Of a stretch of 64,000 nt of DNA, positions 41,301 through 52,533 are shown piece by piece; the stretch's first letter is position 1, and each line of letters begins with the position of its first letter. A model generated the notes under the pieces. That model ran no database searches and had not been told where the DNA came from. It saw nothing but the letters and a program-made list of their open reading frames with translations. The position numbers and the translations under genes are program-made. The stretch is from NCBI GenBank assembly GCA_018881555.1, contig JACAXG010000014.1:808586-872585 (forward strand), given 5' to 3'. This stretch comes from Amblyornis subalaris (taxonomy: Eukaryota; Chordata; Aves; Passeriformes; Ptilonorhynchidae).

Positions 41301-44300
41301 CCACACATGCCTTTATTTCATCGAGTGCTTCTGGTGTTGTGCTGCCTTTAATTGCAAGAGGAAATGTGTTAATGTGTGTTTGAAGTGTTTGAAGCAGTTT
41401 CATTTCTTTTCCAAGCCCGTTTCTGGAAATTCTGGTCTGACCAGCTCAGTGATGCTGTCTGGGTTCTGGCAGCGTGGGAAGTGCCTCTGCCAGCGCTGCT
41501 GCTGAGCTGCCAGGGGACAGCAGCACCCCTGGGCCTGTGTCCTGCCAAGGGAGGGATGATCTCACCCTGTCACAAACCAGTCCNGCTGTCCTTAGTTAAT
41601 AAAGCCATGGGTTGTGTCACGTGAATGTTGTGAGAGAAAGATGCTATTTGTCTGTAAAACTGAGCAATTGATTTTTTTCCCCCCACAGGTTCTTTGAAGA
41701 ACTCGAGGCAAGGCACCAGCACAACATCTTCATCGACGACATCAGTGACATCGTGGCGAAACACGCGGGCTCCACCTTCGACCCCTACGTGAAGTACTGC
41801 ACCAACGAGGTCTATCAGCAGCGAACCCTGCAGAGACTGCTGTGAGCACGGGCAGGCAGTGGCACTGCAGGNCCACCCCTTGCAGTGCGAGTCAGGAGCA
41901 GGCCGGGGAATTTGGTGCAAAACCTGTGGCTCCCACCGGAGCGTGTGCTGACAGGCTGCGCTGTCCTTGCTGTGCACCCTCCTCCACTGAAGGGCAGTGG
42001 GAACTCTCCTGGCTGGCCCATCCTGCCTGAGGTCATGGCTCTCATTCCCTTTCCTCCAGCTGTTCAGTTTCATGTGGTGTGACTGGCCCTGTGTGGCACA
42101 CCTGAGTCTGCTCTCAGGGTCAGGGGTGGCAGCACCTGAGGTTTAATGTCAGTGCTGGGCTGGTGGCTCTGAAGGAATAGAGCTGAAGGCTTGGGTGGTC
42201 TGACTCCTGCAAATCACACTGGCCTGTTAATAAAATAATGGTTTATTTAAAATGTAGCAACTTGCACAGTTGTTTGGTAAAACCTACCATTTAATTCTTT
42301 CTCCCTCTTTCTCCCCAGAGCCACAAATCCAGCGTTCAAGGAGGTGCTGTTGCGGATCGAGTCCCACGAGGACTGCCGGAATTTACCCATGATCTCCTTC
42401 CTCATCCTCCCCATGCAGAGAGTCACTCGGCTCCCCTTACTGATGGATGTAAGAACAGCTATTGCCCTCTGTTTCCTTGCTGCACATTGTTTCAGGGTTA
42501 ACATTCTCTCATATTCAATTCCTGGTTCAGTCTCTTCATATCTCCTCCCTTACCCCAGTCCAGGGCTGTGGATCCTTGGCTGTGGATTATGGAGTCCTGC
42601 TGCNTTAGTTCACTGACTGTGACTGGCCCTCATTCACAAGTTAAATATTTGGATGTTCTAATAGGAAAATTGTACAGTAAAGGGTCAAAATGGTTCTGAA
42701 ACTCAGCAGGAGCCAGCATAGAAACTGTATGTAGTGCTAGGATTGAAATGAATCCTGCAGCTGAAAAACAAGACTCTCTGTTGCGTAGGTTGGGTGGGGG
42801 CGCTTTGGCAGGGAATACTCTGGGGAACAGGGATGTTAAGTCCTGAAGGATGGACTCCATTCCCGAGGTAGCTGTGTGTGAGTGGCACTGAGCTGTCCCT
42901 CCCTGTGCAGTGACTGGGGACTCAGGGAGGCTGATGGAAGTGCCAGGGAGTGCTTGGGAGGCAGAATTCACACCAGGCTTTGTGGTATTTCAGTTAAGGT
43001 GCCAGAATTAAATGAGGAGCTGGAGCACCAGCAGTAATACAGATTGTGATCCAGGCTCAGATTCCAGCACTGGTAGGGGCCAGAAACAGAACTGATCATT
43101 TTGTTCTGTATATTTTCAAATTGGGCACTGATTAATTTGATCACCTGGACAGTTAGTTCATTCATGGACATTGAATTCTCTCTTCTCTGCAGTGCATTTC
43201 TAGGTAAAAAATGGAGTAATAATCCAGTATTCCTGTGGTGTGTCACTGGAAGTGCCTCCCCCATGGGTTTTTCTTTCCTTCACCTCCTTCCCCTCTTTGG
43301 CTGAAATAATCTAAACAAACCAACCAAGCATTTTTTTCCCAGTCTTTCAGTTTNGTTCGTTGTTTGGAGATGATTGTGTAAACCTTGTCTTGAGAGGTGC
43401 AAAGCATCATTTTGCTCCCAAAAGCTTTCCAGGGAGGCATTCCTTAGTGTGGCCAAGTGATCAGTGTTCCCTCTTTATCCCAGTCTACAGCTGTGATTCA
43501 GCTCCGGGATCTGAGTTAGGATGTGAATTCCCTGTGGGTTGCGCTCTCTGCTGCTTGGTCCTTTGAAGTAACTGATCTTTCGTTTCAGACTATTTGCCAG
43601 AAAACCCCCAAGGATTCAGCAAAATACGAGAACTGCAAGCAGGCTCTGAAAGAAGTGAGCAAGGTATGTTCTCAAGTTATTCCTGTGTACTTCCAGGGAC
43701 AAATGGATGTTTTCCATGCAGAAATGATGCATGAGGGAAAAGCACTGAAGCATAGAAGCTCTACATTGTTGTATTTAAGAAAGGCCACTGGGGATTAGGT
43801 TTATGGTGAATTACGAGTACTTACTTGGGAAAAGATCCCAAACTGGATGAGGCTGTTTGTGTGGGAGCAGTGTGGTGTGGGAAGTTCCATCCAGCTGGGA
43901 GGAGGGTGTGTATTTGGGGCTGATCATTAACCTGCATCGGAGCACTGTGGCCCTGCTCAGCCAGAGCTTGAGCTGAACCTTTGCCCCCCCATGGAGACTC
44001 ACTAATTATCAGGGCCCTGCGGGATAATTGAGGTGAGTGGGATCTCAGGGTTGGGCGGTGCAGCCATAGGGCCAGCCCTGGTCACTGGGGCCCTGCAAAC
44101 ACCGTGTTGTGACCCAGCGTGGAGGTGCCACCGTGGGGAGGTTTTGTGCCCCCCAGAAGTGCCGTTTCCAAGGGAGCAGCAGTTTGTGTTGGAGGCTCGA
44201 GACCATGGGCCCTGTTTAACCCCTGTCTCGTTTCCAGCTCGTGCGCCTGTGCAACGAGGGCGCCCGCAAGATGGAGAGGACGGAAATGATGTACACGATT

Positions 44301-47300
44301 AACTCCCAGCTGGAATTCAAAATCAAGGTAGGATGAGGATGATATTCCTGACCATTGTAATCGAGACAGTGAACAATGGAACTTTCCCAACATGGTCATA
44401 TCCCACAGTGATTCTTGCAAAGAAATGATCTGTTGTGCCAGGACAGAAATTAAAACTTCTGATCAAGTATTTTCATTTTAGTAGAAGCTGATGCTCCAGC
44501 ACAGGGGATTTTGAATAAATACTGAATTAAGAGTATTCTTTGCTGTAAAGACAAGGCTGCTGTGAAGGTTTTGGCATTAAGAGAGAGGCCAAAGGCTGCT
44601 GCTCAGTGCTGCGATTTGCTCGTGTATCTGATGGGAAAGGTGTGCCCGGGAAAACATGTCCAGGCCAGAGAAGGATCCTGGGGGTATTTGTCCTTCCCCT
44701 TAAGGGTGGGACATCACAGGTTTCTGTTATAAACATCCTGTACANTCAGTCTTTTGTAGGAAACAACAGCAGACTCAGTCATAGCTAGGGGAGGTCTATT
44801 GGACTTTCAAGATCTTTCTTCAAGTACATTTATTGTTTTGTATTCAATGTTTGCTACAATGCCATTTTCATAATTAATGTCTGACACTGTTACACAATGA
44901 GTATTCTTTTGGGAGAAGATTGTTTCGTTATCAGACATGTAGTGAGTGGAGGTTCATGGTTTTATAAGCATAGCTCTTGAAAGGTTCTGTGTCAGGCTTG
45001 GGGCAAATGCTGNCTCCAAAAAGGCATTTTTCAACTTGCCTGAAGTATTTTTATTCTCAAACTTTGACTAAAAATTGACAATAATAATATTTGCTTATAG
45101 CAACAGTAACAACAAATAAAACACTTCTGGGCAAGTGACACCAGAGCATTTCCTGATGGTGGTAACAGACTTAAGTCTTTGGTGAGTCCAGCCCAGCGTC
45201 GGGGCTGAGCCAGATCCCAGGAGCCCCTCGGGATCTGGGCCTGCAGGGTTTGGAGTCTCCCCCAGGAGAGGACGTGCTGTCTGTCCCTGTCGGTCCCTCC
45301 CGGCTCCNTGGGCAGCCCTGGGTGACCCCACTCCACCCTGTGATGTGCAGCTTATGTTGGTGCCGTGGCAGCAGCAGCTTCAGGGGCTTTGTCTTGTGTG
45401 CTTTTCTGTGAGATTTTCCCTTTGTGCATCCAAACTCCAGCCCTGCAGTGGGTCAGGGCCTGGTGGGGCAGGGAAGCTCTGCTCTGGTTAAATGCATTTT
45501 TCAGTTCTGAGAGCCTGTTTTGTGTAGCAGGGACATGGTGCACGTGATGTGCTCCTTGGCAATTAAGGAAAAATTAAAGTAAAACCACGCTGCCTCTGGA
45601 ATAGAGTCAATTAGGAAAATGGGATGAACTCATTTAATGAGTGCAGATTAGAGGAATATTTTGTTCATCCTCAAATAGAACTTTTTAAAGTATTTTTTTC
45701 TTGTAAACAAATCATCGTGAGACTGTAATTCTGTTTTATGGCCATTATAAATTAAAGTATTTCTGTTCTTGCCCAGCCTCACAGAGTGTTTGGTGGGTTT
45801 GTTTATTTTTTCGTTAGATGTAACTGTGGAGAATTTCATGGGAGCACAAGAGAAGCAACTCAAATCTTGTGTTGCTTTTGTGCATGACTCAACTGTAGAA
45901 TTAAATTTTTAATTGTTTCAGAAGTTTTTATTCTTAAATTTTGCATCTTTTGCACCAGAGAATTTGTGGGGGTTTATTTTAGGGAGTCAATGTTTTGTTC
46001 TTCCAGCAGTGAGGTCTCAGTCCCAGCACTGGGTTTGGGGTTGGCTCAGCAGGTACAGGCAGGCTGCAGTTGGCTCAATAAAGGGATTAACAGATACAAA
46101 AAGCCAACTCATGCAGAATGGGGAAGGCAGCTGACAAACTGCATGAAAGGATATTTTTTAAAAGCATGTGAAAGGTGCTTAAATGAGGGGGAAAACAGGC
46201 AGTTGTGTTCATTAGTGTGGACCTTTGTCTGCCTGGAGAGCCTGTCAAGGTGCAGCCTCGGAGAGGATCTGTGTGACCAGACACAGTCTCACATCTCCCT
46301 CCATCTTCCTGGCCCAGAGAAATGAAAGGTCTTTCTCTGGTCTCTGTGTTTCCTGCAGTTGGGAATAAGTTGGATTAATAAANCCAGGTCTTCACATCAG
46401 GCAGCTCAGAACCTCTGTGGCTTTGCTGCAGCTGCTGCAGNTGTTGGGCCTCACCGTAGAGAGAACCTGCTCCACATGGGCTGGATAAAGAGAGGAGCTG
46501 TAGGATCCCTAATCATCCATCTTAAATAAAGCCTGACAGGTAACTGAGACAGCTTAGGAGTTCCTAATGAGAACAGCAAGTCCATGGAAACGTTCCCCTC
46601 TTGCTGCTGATGGAGAACATGACAGAGGTGTGGTGTGGTAACAGCCTGGGAAGGAAGGAGGGTTGTACCTGCACCTCTTAAGTTGGGGATGAAGGTGTGT
46701 GCAAACCTGCCCAGCTTTCCCAGGTGACACTAGCACAGAGAATGTCACCTCTGCTCCGAGAAGAGCCGTGAGGTACCGAGGACACTCCCCTGTCCCTGTG
46801 TGCTTCAGGAGCTGTTGCTCACCCTGCAGACGCATTCCTGGAAGTCAGGCTTTACTCTGTGCCCTCAGGGGGTCTCACAGTCTGTTCATCCCAAGTGTGA
46901 CCAGTCAGCTCTGTTCATTTTTATTTTAGATGAGCAGTGATGACAGGTGCCTGAGTGATTCTCAGGTATTTGCAGCTGTTACCTGTATGTTATAGGATTG
47001 GTGGAGATCCCTTCAACTTTGGTAACATCTTTGTGTTTGTTATCTCTGAGCTTTGAGTTTATTCAAGCATTTTCCCCAAAGATATTGTACTNTGTTCTCT
47101 AATTTTTAAAAAGTCTCTAATTTTGAAGGATTAAAATGTGATTTTCTTGCCTTGCAGCCATTTCCATTGGTTTCCTCTTCGCGGTGGTTGGTGAAAAGGG
47201 GTGAATTAACGGCATATGTAGAAGACACTGGACTTTTTTCCAAAAGAACCTCCAAGCAGCAGGTGTACTTCTTCCTCTTCAACGATGTCCTCATCATCAC

Positions 47301-50300
47301 TAAGAAGAAGAGGTAAGAGTTTCACAAGTATAAAACTTCTTTTGTGTTCAATCCTTGAATCATAATGACTTTTAACATGATCCTGGCTGTGGAATGAGTT
47401 CAAGAGCTGAGTCTCTGTTGTGGGTTACCAATAANAGGTAACTGCTTGTAAATTCCAGGATTTACTTTTGGCAAACACAGTTGAGATTCCAAATTGTCAA
47501 ATGAATTAAAAAGTTCATTCTTGTNGCCTTAGCAAAGAGAGAAGTTTGGGAAGGATGAAGTAGTGGGAATGTCCATTCCCCTCCATGCTTCCCACGATTC
47601 CCTGAGCATGAAGCTCACTCTGCCCAAGTGACAAAGCTCGTTAACAGTGCTGGAGCTCTGGGTGATCTGTTCTCCCACCCACAGTGTTGCCATGGCACCA
47701 CAGCAGTGGACAGAAATGTTTGTTGCTAGTGGAGGTTGAATGTTTGTGGTTTTCCTTGAGCAGTTGAATTTCAGAAGATTCTTAACATTGCACTAAGACA
47801 TCGCTCCTCACTACGTGCTAAAAATATCCATTTCTGAGGCTGCACTTTGGGCTTTACCCAGAGTTCATCCCCAGCCCCAGCTCTGCCCCAGCTCCGTGTG
47901 CTGGAACTGCTCAGGAGCTGCAGCTCTGACCTGCGGGAGGCTCTGCAAAGGAGGGAGCCAAAGGCTTCGGAATCACGNGGCTGCTCCTCAGCATTGCGCC
48001 AGGAGGGGACATGGGGACTTGGGATGTGTCATTGTGCACAAGGCTTTGGAAAGGGATAAAAATCTGCTTTTCCCTGCTGCCCAGCTTTTAGTTTATTGGG
48101 AATGTCTCGCCTGTCAGTTGTCCTTGTAGCCCCTGCTGTGTGCAGCCACAATCTGATTTAAAAAAAAAAATCATTAGAAAAAGACTTAAAACCTGCAAAG
48201 GACTTACTGCAGTGTCTTGAGAGGAGCAGTCAGTGCCAGCAGGGCACGGGATGCTGGGTCCTGGGGAAAGGCCAGCCGTGATCTGGCTGGTGCATGGGAA
48301 GGGTGACCCCAGTCCTGCTCACACAAACGTGGCTGTGGGTTGGATTAGGGCATGGGGTGAAGGGTNGAGGGGAAATCAGTGCTTTATTGATTCAGAGGAC
48401 TCACTGGAAATGCTCTGACTGCTTTTGCATGTGTTTGGATTCCCTTCAGCAGGAGTTTTCAGCTTTCTCCCTCTTCAGCCCCCCAGGCAGGGGTGTCAAA
48501 TGCCTCCCTGCATTCCCAGTGCTCCCCTGGCACCACGGGGAGCTGGTTCCAGGTTCAGTAACTGATGCTCAGGGCTGCTGAGAGCTTGGGTTCAGCACAG
48601 CCCCGGGGTTGGTAAAGGTTCAGCTAAAGAGCTCCTTAGCCAGGCTCTCCAGGAGCCCCCCAGTCACATCCCGAGGGCTTCGAGGGGGCTGCAGGGGAGC
48701 TCCGGAGAGGCTGGTATTTCTGGAGGAGTGTGCACTGATTGAACAGTTTTCCGTAGTCCCCTGGGGATACCACAGGAATCCTGCCTATCTGAATGGTTCA
48801 GCTGTCAGCTCCAGGGAGAGCCTGACAGTGGAATGCAGCTGGACTTCAAACACTGGGAATGACCCGAAGAGTCACTGCTGCCTGGGAATGTTACCTGCCC
48901 AGGGTTCAGGGCAGCCTGGGAATGTTTCCTGCCAAGTGATCAGGGTGCCAGGGGATTGTAACCAAAGGCAGCACAAAGCTGTACATGGGCACAGGAGGTG
49001 AGGGCTGCCCGGTCCTGTCTGATCCAAGTGGTTTGTGGGATGTAGGTGAGGAGTAGGAAGGATTTGTAGAGGTTTATCTGTTGAATAATTTGTAAGAAAT
49101 GCATTTATTATTCATTGCACAAATGTACAGANGCGTTTCTTTTTCAGATGCAAGATTCCCAGGCAGCATTCCCAGCTGGGATTGCCAATTCTGTCCTTGG
49201 CTAAGCAGGAGTTATCCAGACTAAAATACTGAACAGACTTCTTTTAAAAAAAACAAACCCAAAACCCCCAAAACCTACCCAAACAAAAGAAAACCCGCCT
49301 GTCTCAAAAAAACCAAACCCCGACCAACCCACCCCCTTTTCCCTGGTTCTGAGCATCCGGGTAAGATTGGTTCTGTGTCCATCATTTGAGAGTGCACAAA
49401 GCTGTTCTGCAAAAAGAACCCAAAGCCATCTCAGGGTTTAGTTCACAGAACAACACTGAAAATGTACCCCACAGAGCTGAAATAGGGGCTTTCTTTTTAC
49501 ACCAACCCCGCTGGCAGCAGCTGGGCAGGAGTGGAGCTGTGAGGTGTTGGAAGAACTGTGCCTACCCTGGAGTTAAACGTGGAGTCTGTGCGATTTGCTT
49601 CCAGACAAACTTCACAGGAAACCAAACGTTAACTGTGGGTGTTTCCCTCCCCGCTCTGCCCCCAGTGAGGAGAGTTACAATGTCATGGAACACTCGCTCC
49701 GGGACCAGCTGCTGGTGCTGCCCTGTGACGGGGAGGACCCCGGCTCCTCTCCCGGGAAGAACGCGGCAGGGATGCTCCACTCGGGAAGGAATTCTGCATC
49801 CCACCTCTTCAGGCTCGTGCTCCTCAGCAACCATGCTGGGGACAGGGTGGAGATGCTCCTGGGAGCAGAGACTCAGTGAGTACAGTTACTTCAGTGATGT
49901 TTTCACCTGATTGTGTCCACAGGCTGCCCCTCCTGCCCCGGCCAAAGTAGTAAATATTTAGTTCGTTAGTTTTATTAACTATTGTAGTTTATTAATTTAA
50001 ACTACTGGGTAAGGCCTTGACTACCCTGCCTGCAGAGATCAGCGTGGCCTTGCTGTGCCTTGGGCGGGTTCCTGTGCTCGGGTCCCTCCCCCCGAGGGTC
50101 AGTGCGGGGTGGGTGTCACGGTGGGCGCTGTGTGGGCACAGCACCAGGACTTGGCACAGGAGTGTCCCCAGGAGCAGTGCTGGGAGCAGGCACACACACA
50201 GTGCTCTGGGCCCGGAGCAGGACGTTGTGGTTGGTGGTGGTGATGGTTGGATGGTGCNGCAGTGGGAGCAGCGCAGGGTTAGNGCAGGAGGAGCCCGGCA

Positions 50301-52533
50301 TTCCTGGGAAGCTGTGCTGGGATAGCCCTGGTGCTTGCTCTCCTGGGCACTATGAGGGGTGTCCTGCCTTAGACACCAACAGCAGCCAGTGTGTGCTGTG
50401 CGGTGCACACATGCTGTCAGCTTCCACACTGAAGGCCTCCTCAGCACTGAAAGAGTTTATTTGTTCTGAGGAAAGCTGGAGGCAGGACAGAGACATGAAA
50501 GGGAGTGCTCCAGACATGTCCCTGCCTGGAAAAATCGATAGTTTTAGGTTTGCTTTCAAAGTTTAGAATAACCCTGAAAGGAACTAAAGATCATCAGTGC
50601 TTTCTATTAAAGATCTCATTATGAAGGCAGCAGATGATTCAGACTTGTTTGGAAATGCAATTTTATTGGGGAAAAAATGCAGGACATTTTTAGTTGTCTG
50701 GGCTTTGTATGAAAAGACATTTTGTTCTGCAGACTTATTATTGATTTGTTCTATGCTGTTTGCAGTATAAATAGTAGTCCAGCAGATCGTCACTCAGCGC
50801 AAGAGTCTGAAAAGAATTCCTGTATTTTAAGTTACCTATTTTTATAGTCTTATCCTGTACTTTGAGAAGAATGGGAAGGGTCTCTCCAAGGCCAAACAGG
50901 AGAGTTCAGAGTGCCTATGGAACAGTTTTGCGCAGGTAAAACTGCAGTGTTTTCTCTGACACATAGATTTGCAGCCCAGTTTGATCCTGTTTTGTCACTC
51001 CTGTGGCGTGTGGGTCCCAAGGACAGAAGTACCAGTGTTAGGGGAGAACTTTTATCGCCCTGTGAAGAAGGCACAAAATACAGAGAGGCGATGATACGCA
51101 TGAGTTGCTCACAGGTGCTGAAGAGAGAGATGCTGACACAGGAAGAAGTAAGGGCAGTCTCAGTGCTGGCCATTATCAAGGGCATGGGTTGGGACACTGG
51201 GCTTTGCTTTGTGCTTTGCAGGAGTGACAGAGCCCGCTGGATCACAGCGCTGGGCCAGGACAGCGATGGGCACCACATGGACAGGACCAGTAAGTTACAG
51301 CTGCTGGGGCTTGTGAGTGCTCTGGCAGGGGAACAGCACTGCCCTCAGCGGGACCGGAGCTGGGGTGGGCTAGAACTACCCTAAGGGATGGGGGAAGGAT
51401 AAAGTGGAAATGTGTTAAGTAAATGGTTGTGTGTTGTAATAAAAGCCAGTGGCCTGTGACTGGTTTAACTGAGCCTGGCTCGGTCCTTCCCCAGCGCTGG
51501 CCCAGGTGGAGATCATCAGAACCTACACAGCCAAGCAGGCCGATGAACTCTCTCTCCAAGTTGCTGATGTCGTTTTGGTTTATCAAAAAGTCAATGATGG
51601 TGAGTGAGGATTTTGCTATCAGTACCCATTTGTCACCTCTGCAGAGGGATCCAGCTAGAAAAACTTGTTTCCTAATAGCACAGGACTGCAGTGAGTACAG
51701 CTTCAGCCTCCAAGGAAAACATGAGCATTTGGTTCAGGTTTCTAAAGGAAACAGTAGATACAACCAACTGCAGAACATGAGTGCTGCCTGCTTTTGGCAT
51801 GAGAGGTGTCGACAAACAGGAAATTAAATTTGTCTAAAAGCACAGAGCTCAAGACGTTTTAGTTGTTGTCTGAGAGAAGCATCCCCAGTTCTGCCATGGC
51901 CTGGGCTTTCCTGCTCTGGCACGGGGGCTTTGCTGAGGTTTTCCGCAGGATCAAGTATCCCATGATCAAACCTGATTCTTGCCCGGACCTGCCAGTAACT
52001 GCACTGATACCACGAAGTGCTGGCTCAGGGATGCAGGACNCTGTCAGCACTTAAGGGACTAAATCTAACTTGCTGTTACTCCATCACATATGAAAGCATA
52101 GATCCTGTCACCTGTGCTGCATTGCTCTCTTAAGATTGCAGTGGTACTATAGCATTACTTCAGACCATATTTGAATTAGAATATTAAAATGTAGTGAAAT
52201 TTTGCGGTACTTTTTACATACTATTTCTTTCCTAGTCTGCCTGTATGAAAAAAAGTGCCAAATCTTAAACTGGTACTTCATTCCCTGGCAAGGCAAATGC
52301 AGAATGTGTGTGATGGCTGTCAGTTGTGTCACTGCCAGGGCCCCTCTGGGGTCAGCTGCAGTGCTGTCACTGCTTGTCCCCTCCCTGCAGGCTGGTACGA
52401 GGGGGAGCGGCTGCGGGACGGCCAGAGGGGCTGGTTCCCCTCGGAGTGTGCCAAGGAGATCACCTGCCGGGCCACGCTGGACAAGAACATGGAGCGCATG
52501 GGGCGCCTGCTGGGGCTGGAAACCAACGTGTAG
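25403..52533 (+). CDS. ARHGEF26: ARHGEF26 (SGEF), Rho guanine nucleotide exchange factor 26, 14 coding exons
   Basis: ARHGEF26 catalyses GDP-GTP exchange, mainly on RhoG, in macropinocytosis, membrane ruffling, leukocyte transmigration and epithelial junction assembly. Joined coding exons are 25403-26386, 27809-27845, 29765-29910, 33337-33393, 35402-35562, 41689-41841, 42319-42448, 43589-43663, 44238-44327, 47158-47312, 49666-49875, 51222-51289, 51495-51599 and 52391-52533. They give 837 residues; the human protein is 871. Residues 1 to about 400 are a disordered Pro/Gly/Ser/Arg-rich arm, with conserved [11 protein letters not shown] and [17 protein letters not shown] blocks. The DH domain is about 408-600 and ends with the nearly invariant [11 protein letters not shown] helix. 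The PH domain is about 615-755. The SH3 domain is about 760-814, with WYEG at 792 and GWFP at 804. The C-terminus ETNV is a class I PDZ ligand, known in mammals to bind Dlg1. ATG 25403 has G at -3 and +4 and is the first in-frame ATG of a long open stretch. All splice sites are GT-AG. It is transcribed from a CpG island, convergent with DHX36. Confidence 0.97.
25865..26017 (+). repeat. ARHGEF26: In-frame 48-bp coding minisatellite in ARHGEF26 exon 1
   Basis: A 16-residue unit, R-A-A-E-P-P/L-G-V-P-x-G-S-P-G-P-G, occupies 25904-25951 and 25952-25999. It is preceded by a 13-residue copy missing VPG (25865-25903) and followed by a partial RAAEPP (26000-26017). It covers residues 155-205. The period is a multiple of three and so keeps the frame. 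As I recall the human protein, it has no counterpart of this repeat. Confidence 0.9.
26387..29764 (+). other. ARHGEF26: ARHGEF26 introns 1 and 2, no other gene
   Basis: Introns at 26387-27808 and 27846-29764 surround the 37-nt exon. The first part is AT-rich and non-repetitive (about 26760-27110). A 229-codon minus-strand open frame at 28748-29437 has no recognisable domain and contains two ambiguous bases. I find no mobile element or RNA gene. Confidence 0.6.
27809..27845 (+). CDS. ARHGEF26: ARHGEF26 coding exon 2 (37-nt small exon)
   Basis: Encodes [12 protein letters not shown] plus one base of the next codon (phase 0 in, phase 1 out). The donor is gtgagc. The acceptor lies in a gaagaag context, so splicing could occur after 27808 or after 27811, adding or dropping one lysine. 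The peptide matches the mammalian protein. Confidence 0.93.
29765..29910 (+). CDS. ARHGEF26: ARHGEF26 coding exon 3 (acidic linker before DH)
   Basis: Encodes residues 341-389, including [19 protein letters not shown] and [11 protein letters not shown], both conserved in ARHGEF26. It is flanked by ttgacag and gtgagt. The n at 29864 is the second base of a GNT codon, so that residue (Val, Ala, Asp or Gly) is undetermined. Confidence 0.95.
29911..33336 (+). other. ARHGEF26: ARHGEF26 intron 3, with microsatellite and minisatellite
   Basis: Holds an (AAT)n run at about 31056-31080 and the 45-bp minisatellite at 31732-31908. Nothing else is recognised. Confidence 0.65.
31732..31908. repeat. Minisatellite, about 3.9 copies of a 45-47 bp unit
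   Basis: Units begin at 31732 (47 bp), 31779 (45 bp), 31824 (45 bp) and 31869 (partial). Each contains a CA-rich start (gccacacacaca), then ggggtcactgtccagg and ctgcctccttaca. Copies differ by a few substitutions and by CA number. The fourth is shortened in its CA part. Because 45 is a multiple of three, frames stay open on both strands across the array, but nothing suggests it is translated. Confidence 0.9.
33337..33393 (+). CDS. ARHGEF26: ARHGEF26 coding exon 4 (start of DH region)
   Basis: Nineteen codons, phase 0 at both ends, encoding [19 protein letters not shown]. The charged QEERKRQE helix leads directly into the DH domain in the next exon. The acceptor is tttttag and the donor gtactc. 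Confidence 0.93.
35402..35562 (+). CDS. ARHGEF26: ARHGEF26 coding exon 5 (DH conserved region 1)
   Basis: Encodes [20 protein letters not shown] and onward through [15 protein letters not shown]. This is the first conserved helix of the Dbl-homology fold, which contacts switch I of the GTPase. It ends in phase 2 at gtaggt; the K codon is completed in the next exon. Confidence 0.96.
38455..38475 (-). mobile_element. Possible CR1 3'-tail remnant
   Basis: The plus strand reads aatcatagaatcacagaat, the reverse complement of the ATTCTATGATTCT-type tail of CR1 retroposons. No CR1 body follows it, so it is either a very truncated insertion or a chance match. Confidence 0.4.
41689..41841 (+). CDS. 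ARHGEF26: ARHGEF26 coding exon 6 (DH domain)
   Basis: Encodes [20 protein letters not shown] through [21 protein letters not shown] in the middle of the DH domain. The acceptor is ccccacag and the donor gtgagc. The final leucine codon is split ct/a across the intron. Confidence 0.96.
42319..42448 (+). CDS. ARHGEF26: ARHGEF26 coding exon 7 (DH conserved region 3)
   Basis: Encodes [20 protein letters not shown] and [22 protein letters not shown]. The [11 protein letters not shown] segment is the most conserved DH signature and forms the GTPase-binding helix. It ends in phase 0 at gtaaga. Confidence 0.97.
43589..43663 (+). CDS. ARHGEF26: ARHGEF26 coding exon 8 (DH domain)
   Basis: Twenty-five codons, phase 0 at both ends, encoding [25 protein letters not shown] in the C-terminal DH helices. 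Flanked by cgtttcag and gtatgt. Confidence 0.96.
44238..44327 (+). CDS. ARHGEF26: ARHGEF26 coding exon 9 (DH-PH junction)
   Basis: Thirty codons, phase 0 at both ends, beginning [20 protein letters not shown] and ending QLEFKIK. This is the last DH helix that runs into the PH domain. Flanked by gtttccag and gtagga. Confidence 0.96.
47158..47312 (+). CDS. ARHGEF26: ARHGEF26 coding exon 10 (PH domain start)
   Basis: Encodes [20 protein letters not shown] and [18 protein letters not shown], which are typical PH beta strands 1-4 of Dbl proteins. Flanked by cttgcag and gtaaga; it ends in phase 2. Confidence 0.96.
49240..49345. repeat. A/C-rich low-complexity tract, G-rich on the minus strand
   Basis: The plus strand has repeated runs of C3-C5 separated by A-rich spacers. 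On the minus strand this gives several GGG or longer runs with T-rich loops of about 4-13 nt, a loose quadruplex pattern. It lies inside an ARHGEF26 intron on the template strand. Confidence 0.6.
49666..49875 (+). CDS. ARHGEF26: ARHGEF26 coding exon 11 (PH domain, variable loop)
   Basis: Encodes [18 protein letters not shown], then a loop rich in G, D, S and N (about [14 protein letters not shown]), then [20 protein letters not shown] and MLLGAETQ. The loop is the fastest-changing part of the PH domain relative to mammals. The donor is gtgagt. Confidence 0.95.
51222..51289 (+). CDS. ARHGEF26: ARHGEF26 coding exon 12 (PH C-terminal helix)
   Basis: Encodes [22 protein letters not shown], the PH closing helix with its diagnostic tryptophan. 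Phase 1 out at gtaagt. The split codon reads a/cg (Thr), where mammals have Ser. Confidence 0.94.
51495..51599 (+). CDS. ARHGEF26: ARHGEF26 coding exon 13 (SH3 domain, first part)
   Basis: Encodes [35 protein letters not shown]. These are the RT-loop and n-Src part of the SH3 domain, with the DELSL motif. The acceptor is ccttccccag and the donor gtgagt. Confidence 0.96.
52391..52533 (+). CDS. ARHGEF26: ARHGEF26 coding exon 14 (SH3 end, PDZ ligand, stop)
   Basis: Encodes [20 protein letters not shown] and finishes [11 protein letters not shown] with TAG at 52531-52533. GWFP is the SH3 ALYDY-pocket partner motif. ETNV fits the class I PDZ-binding consensus (Thr at -2, Val at 0). Confidence 0.97.

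Larger units (their letters stand above)
33394..41688 (+). other. ARHGEF26: ARHGEF26 introns 4 and 5, largely featureless
   Basis: Introns at 33394-35401 and 35563-41688. A duplicated pyrimidine-rich segment with core tcccttttgctcc occurs near 33890 and 33932. A 12-bp direct repeat ttgtagaaattg lies near 36654 and 36670. A CR1-tail-like remnant lies at 38455-38475. No other gene is seen. Confidence 0.55.
41842..47157 (+). other. ARHGEF26: ARHGEF26 introns 6 to 9, no other gene
   Basis: Introns at 41842-42318, 42449-43588, 43664-44237 and 44328-47157. Sequence is mixed and non-repetitive. No mobile element, RNA gene or additional coding exon is recognised. Confidence 0.55.
47313..52390 (+). 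other. ARHGEF26: ARHGEF26 introns 10 to 13
   Basis: Introns at 47313-49665, 49876-51221, 51290-51494 and 51600-52390. The first has a two-copy 34-bp tandem duplication (copies start at 48880 and 48914) and an A/C-rich tract at 49240-49345. No other gene is recognised. Confidence 0.6.
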
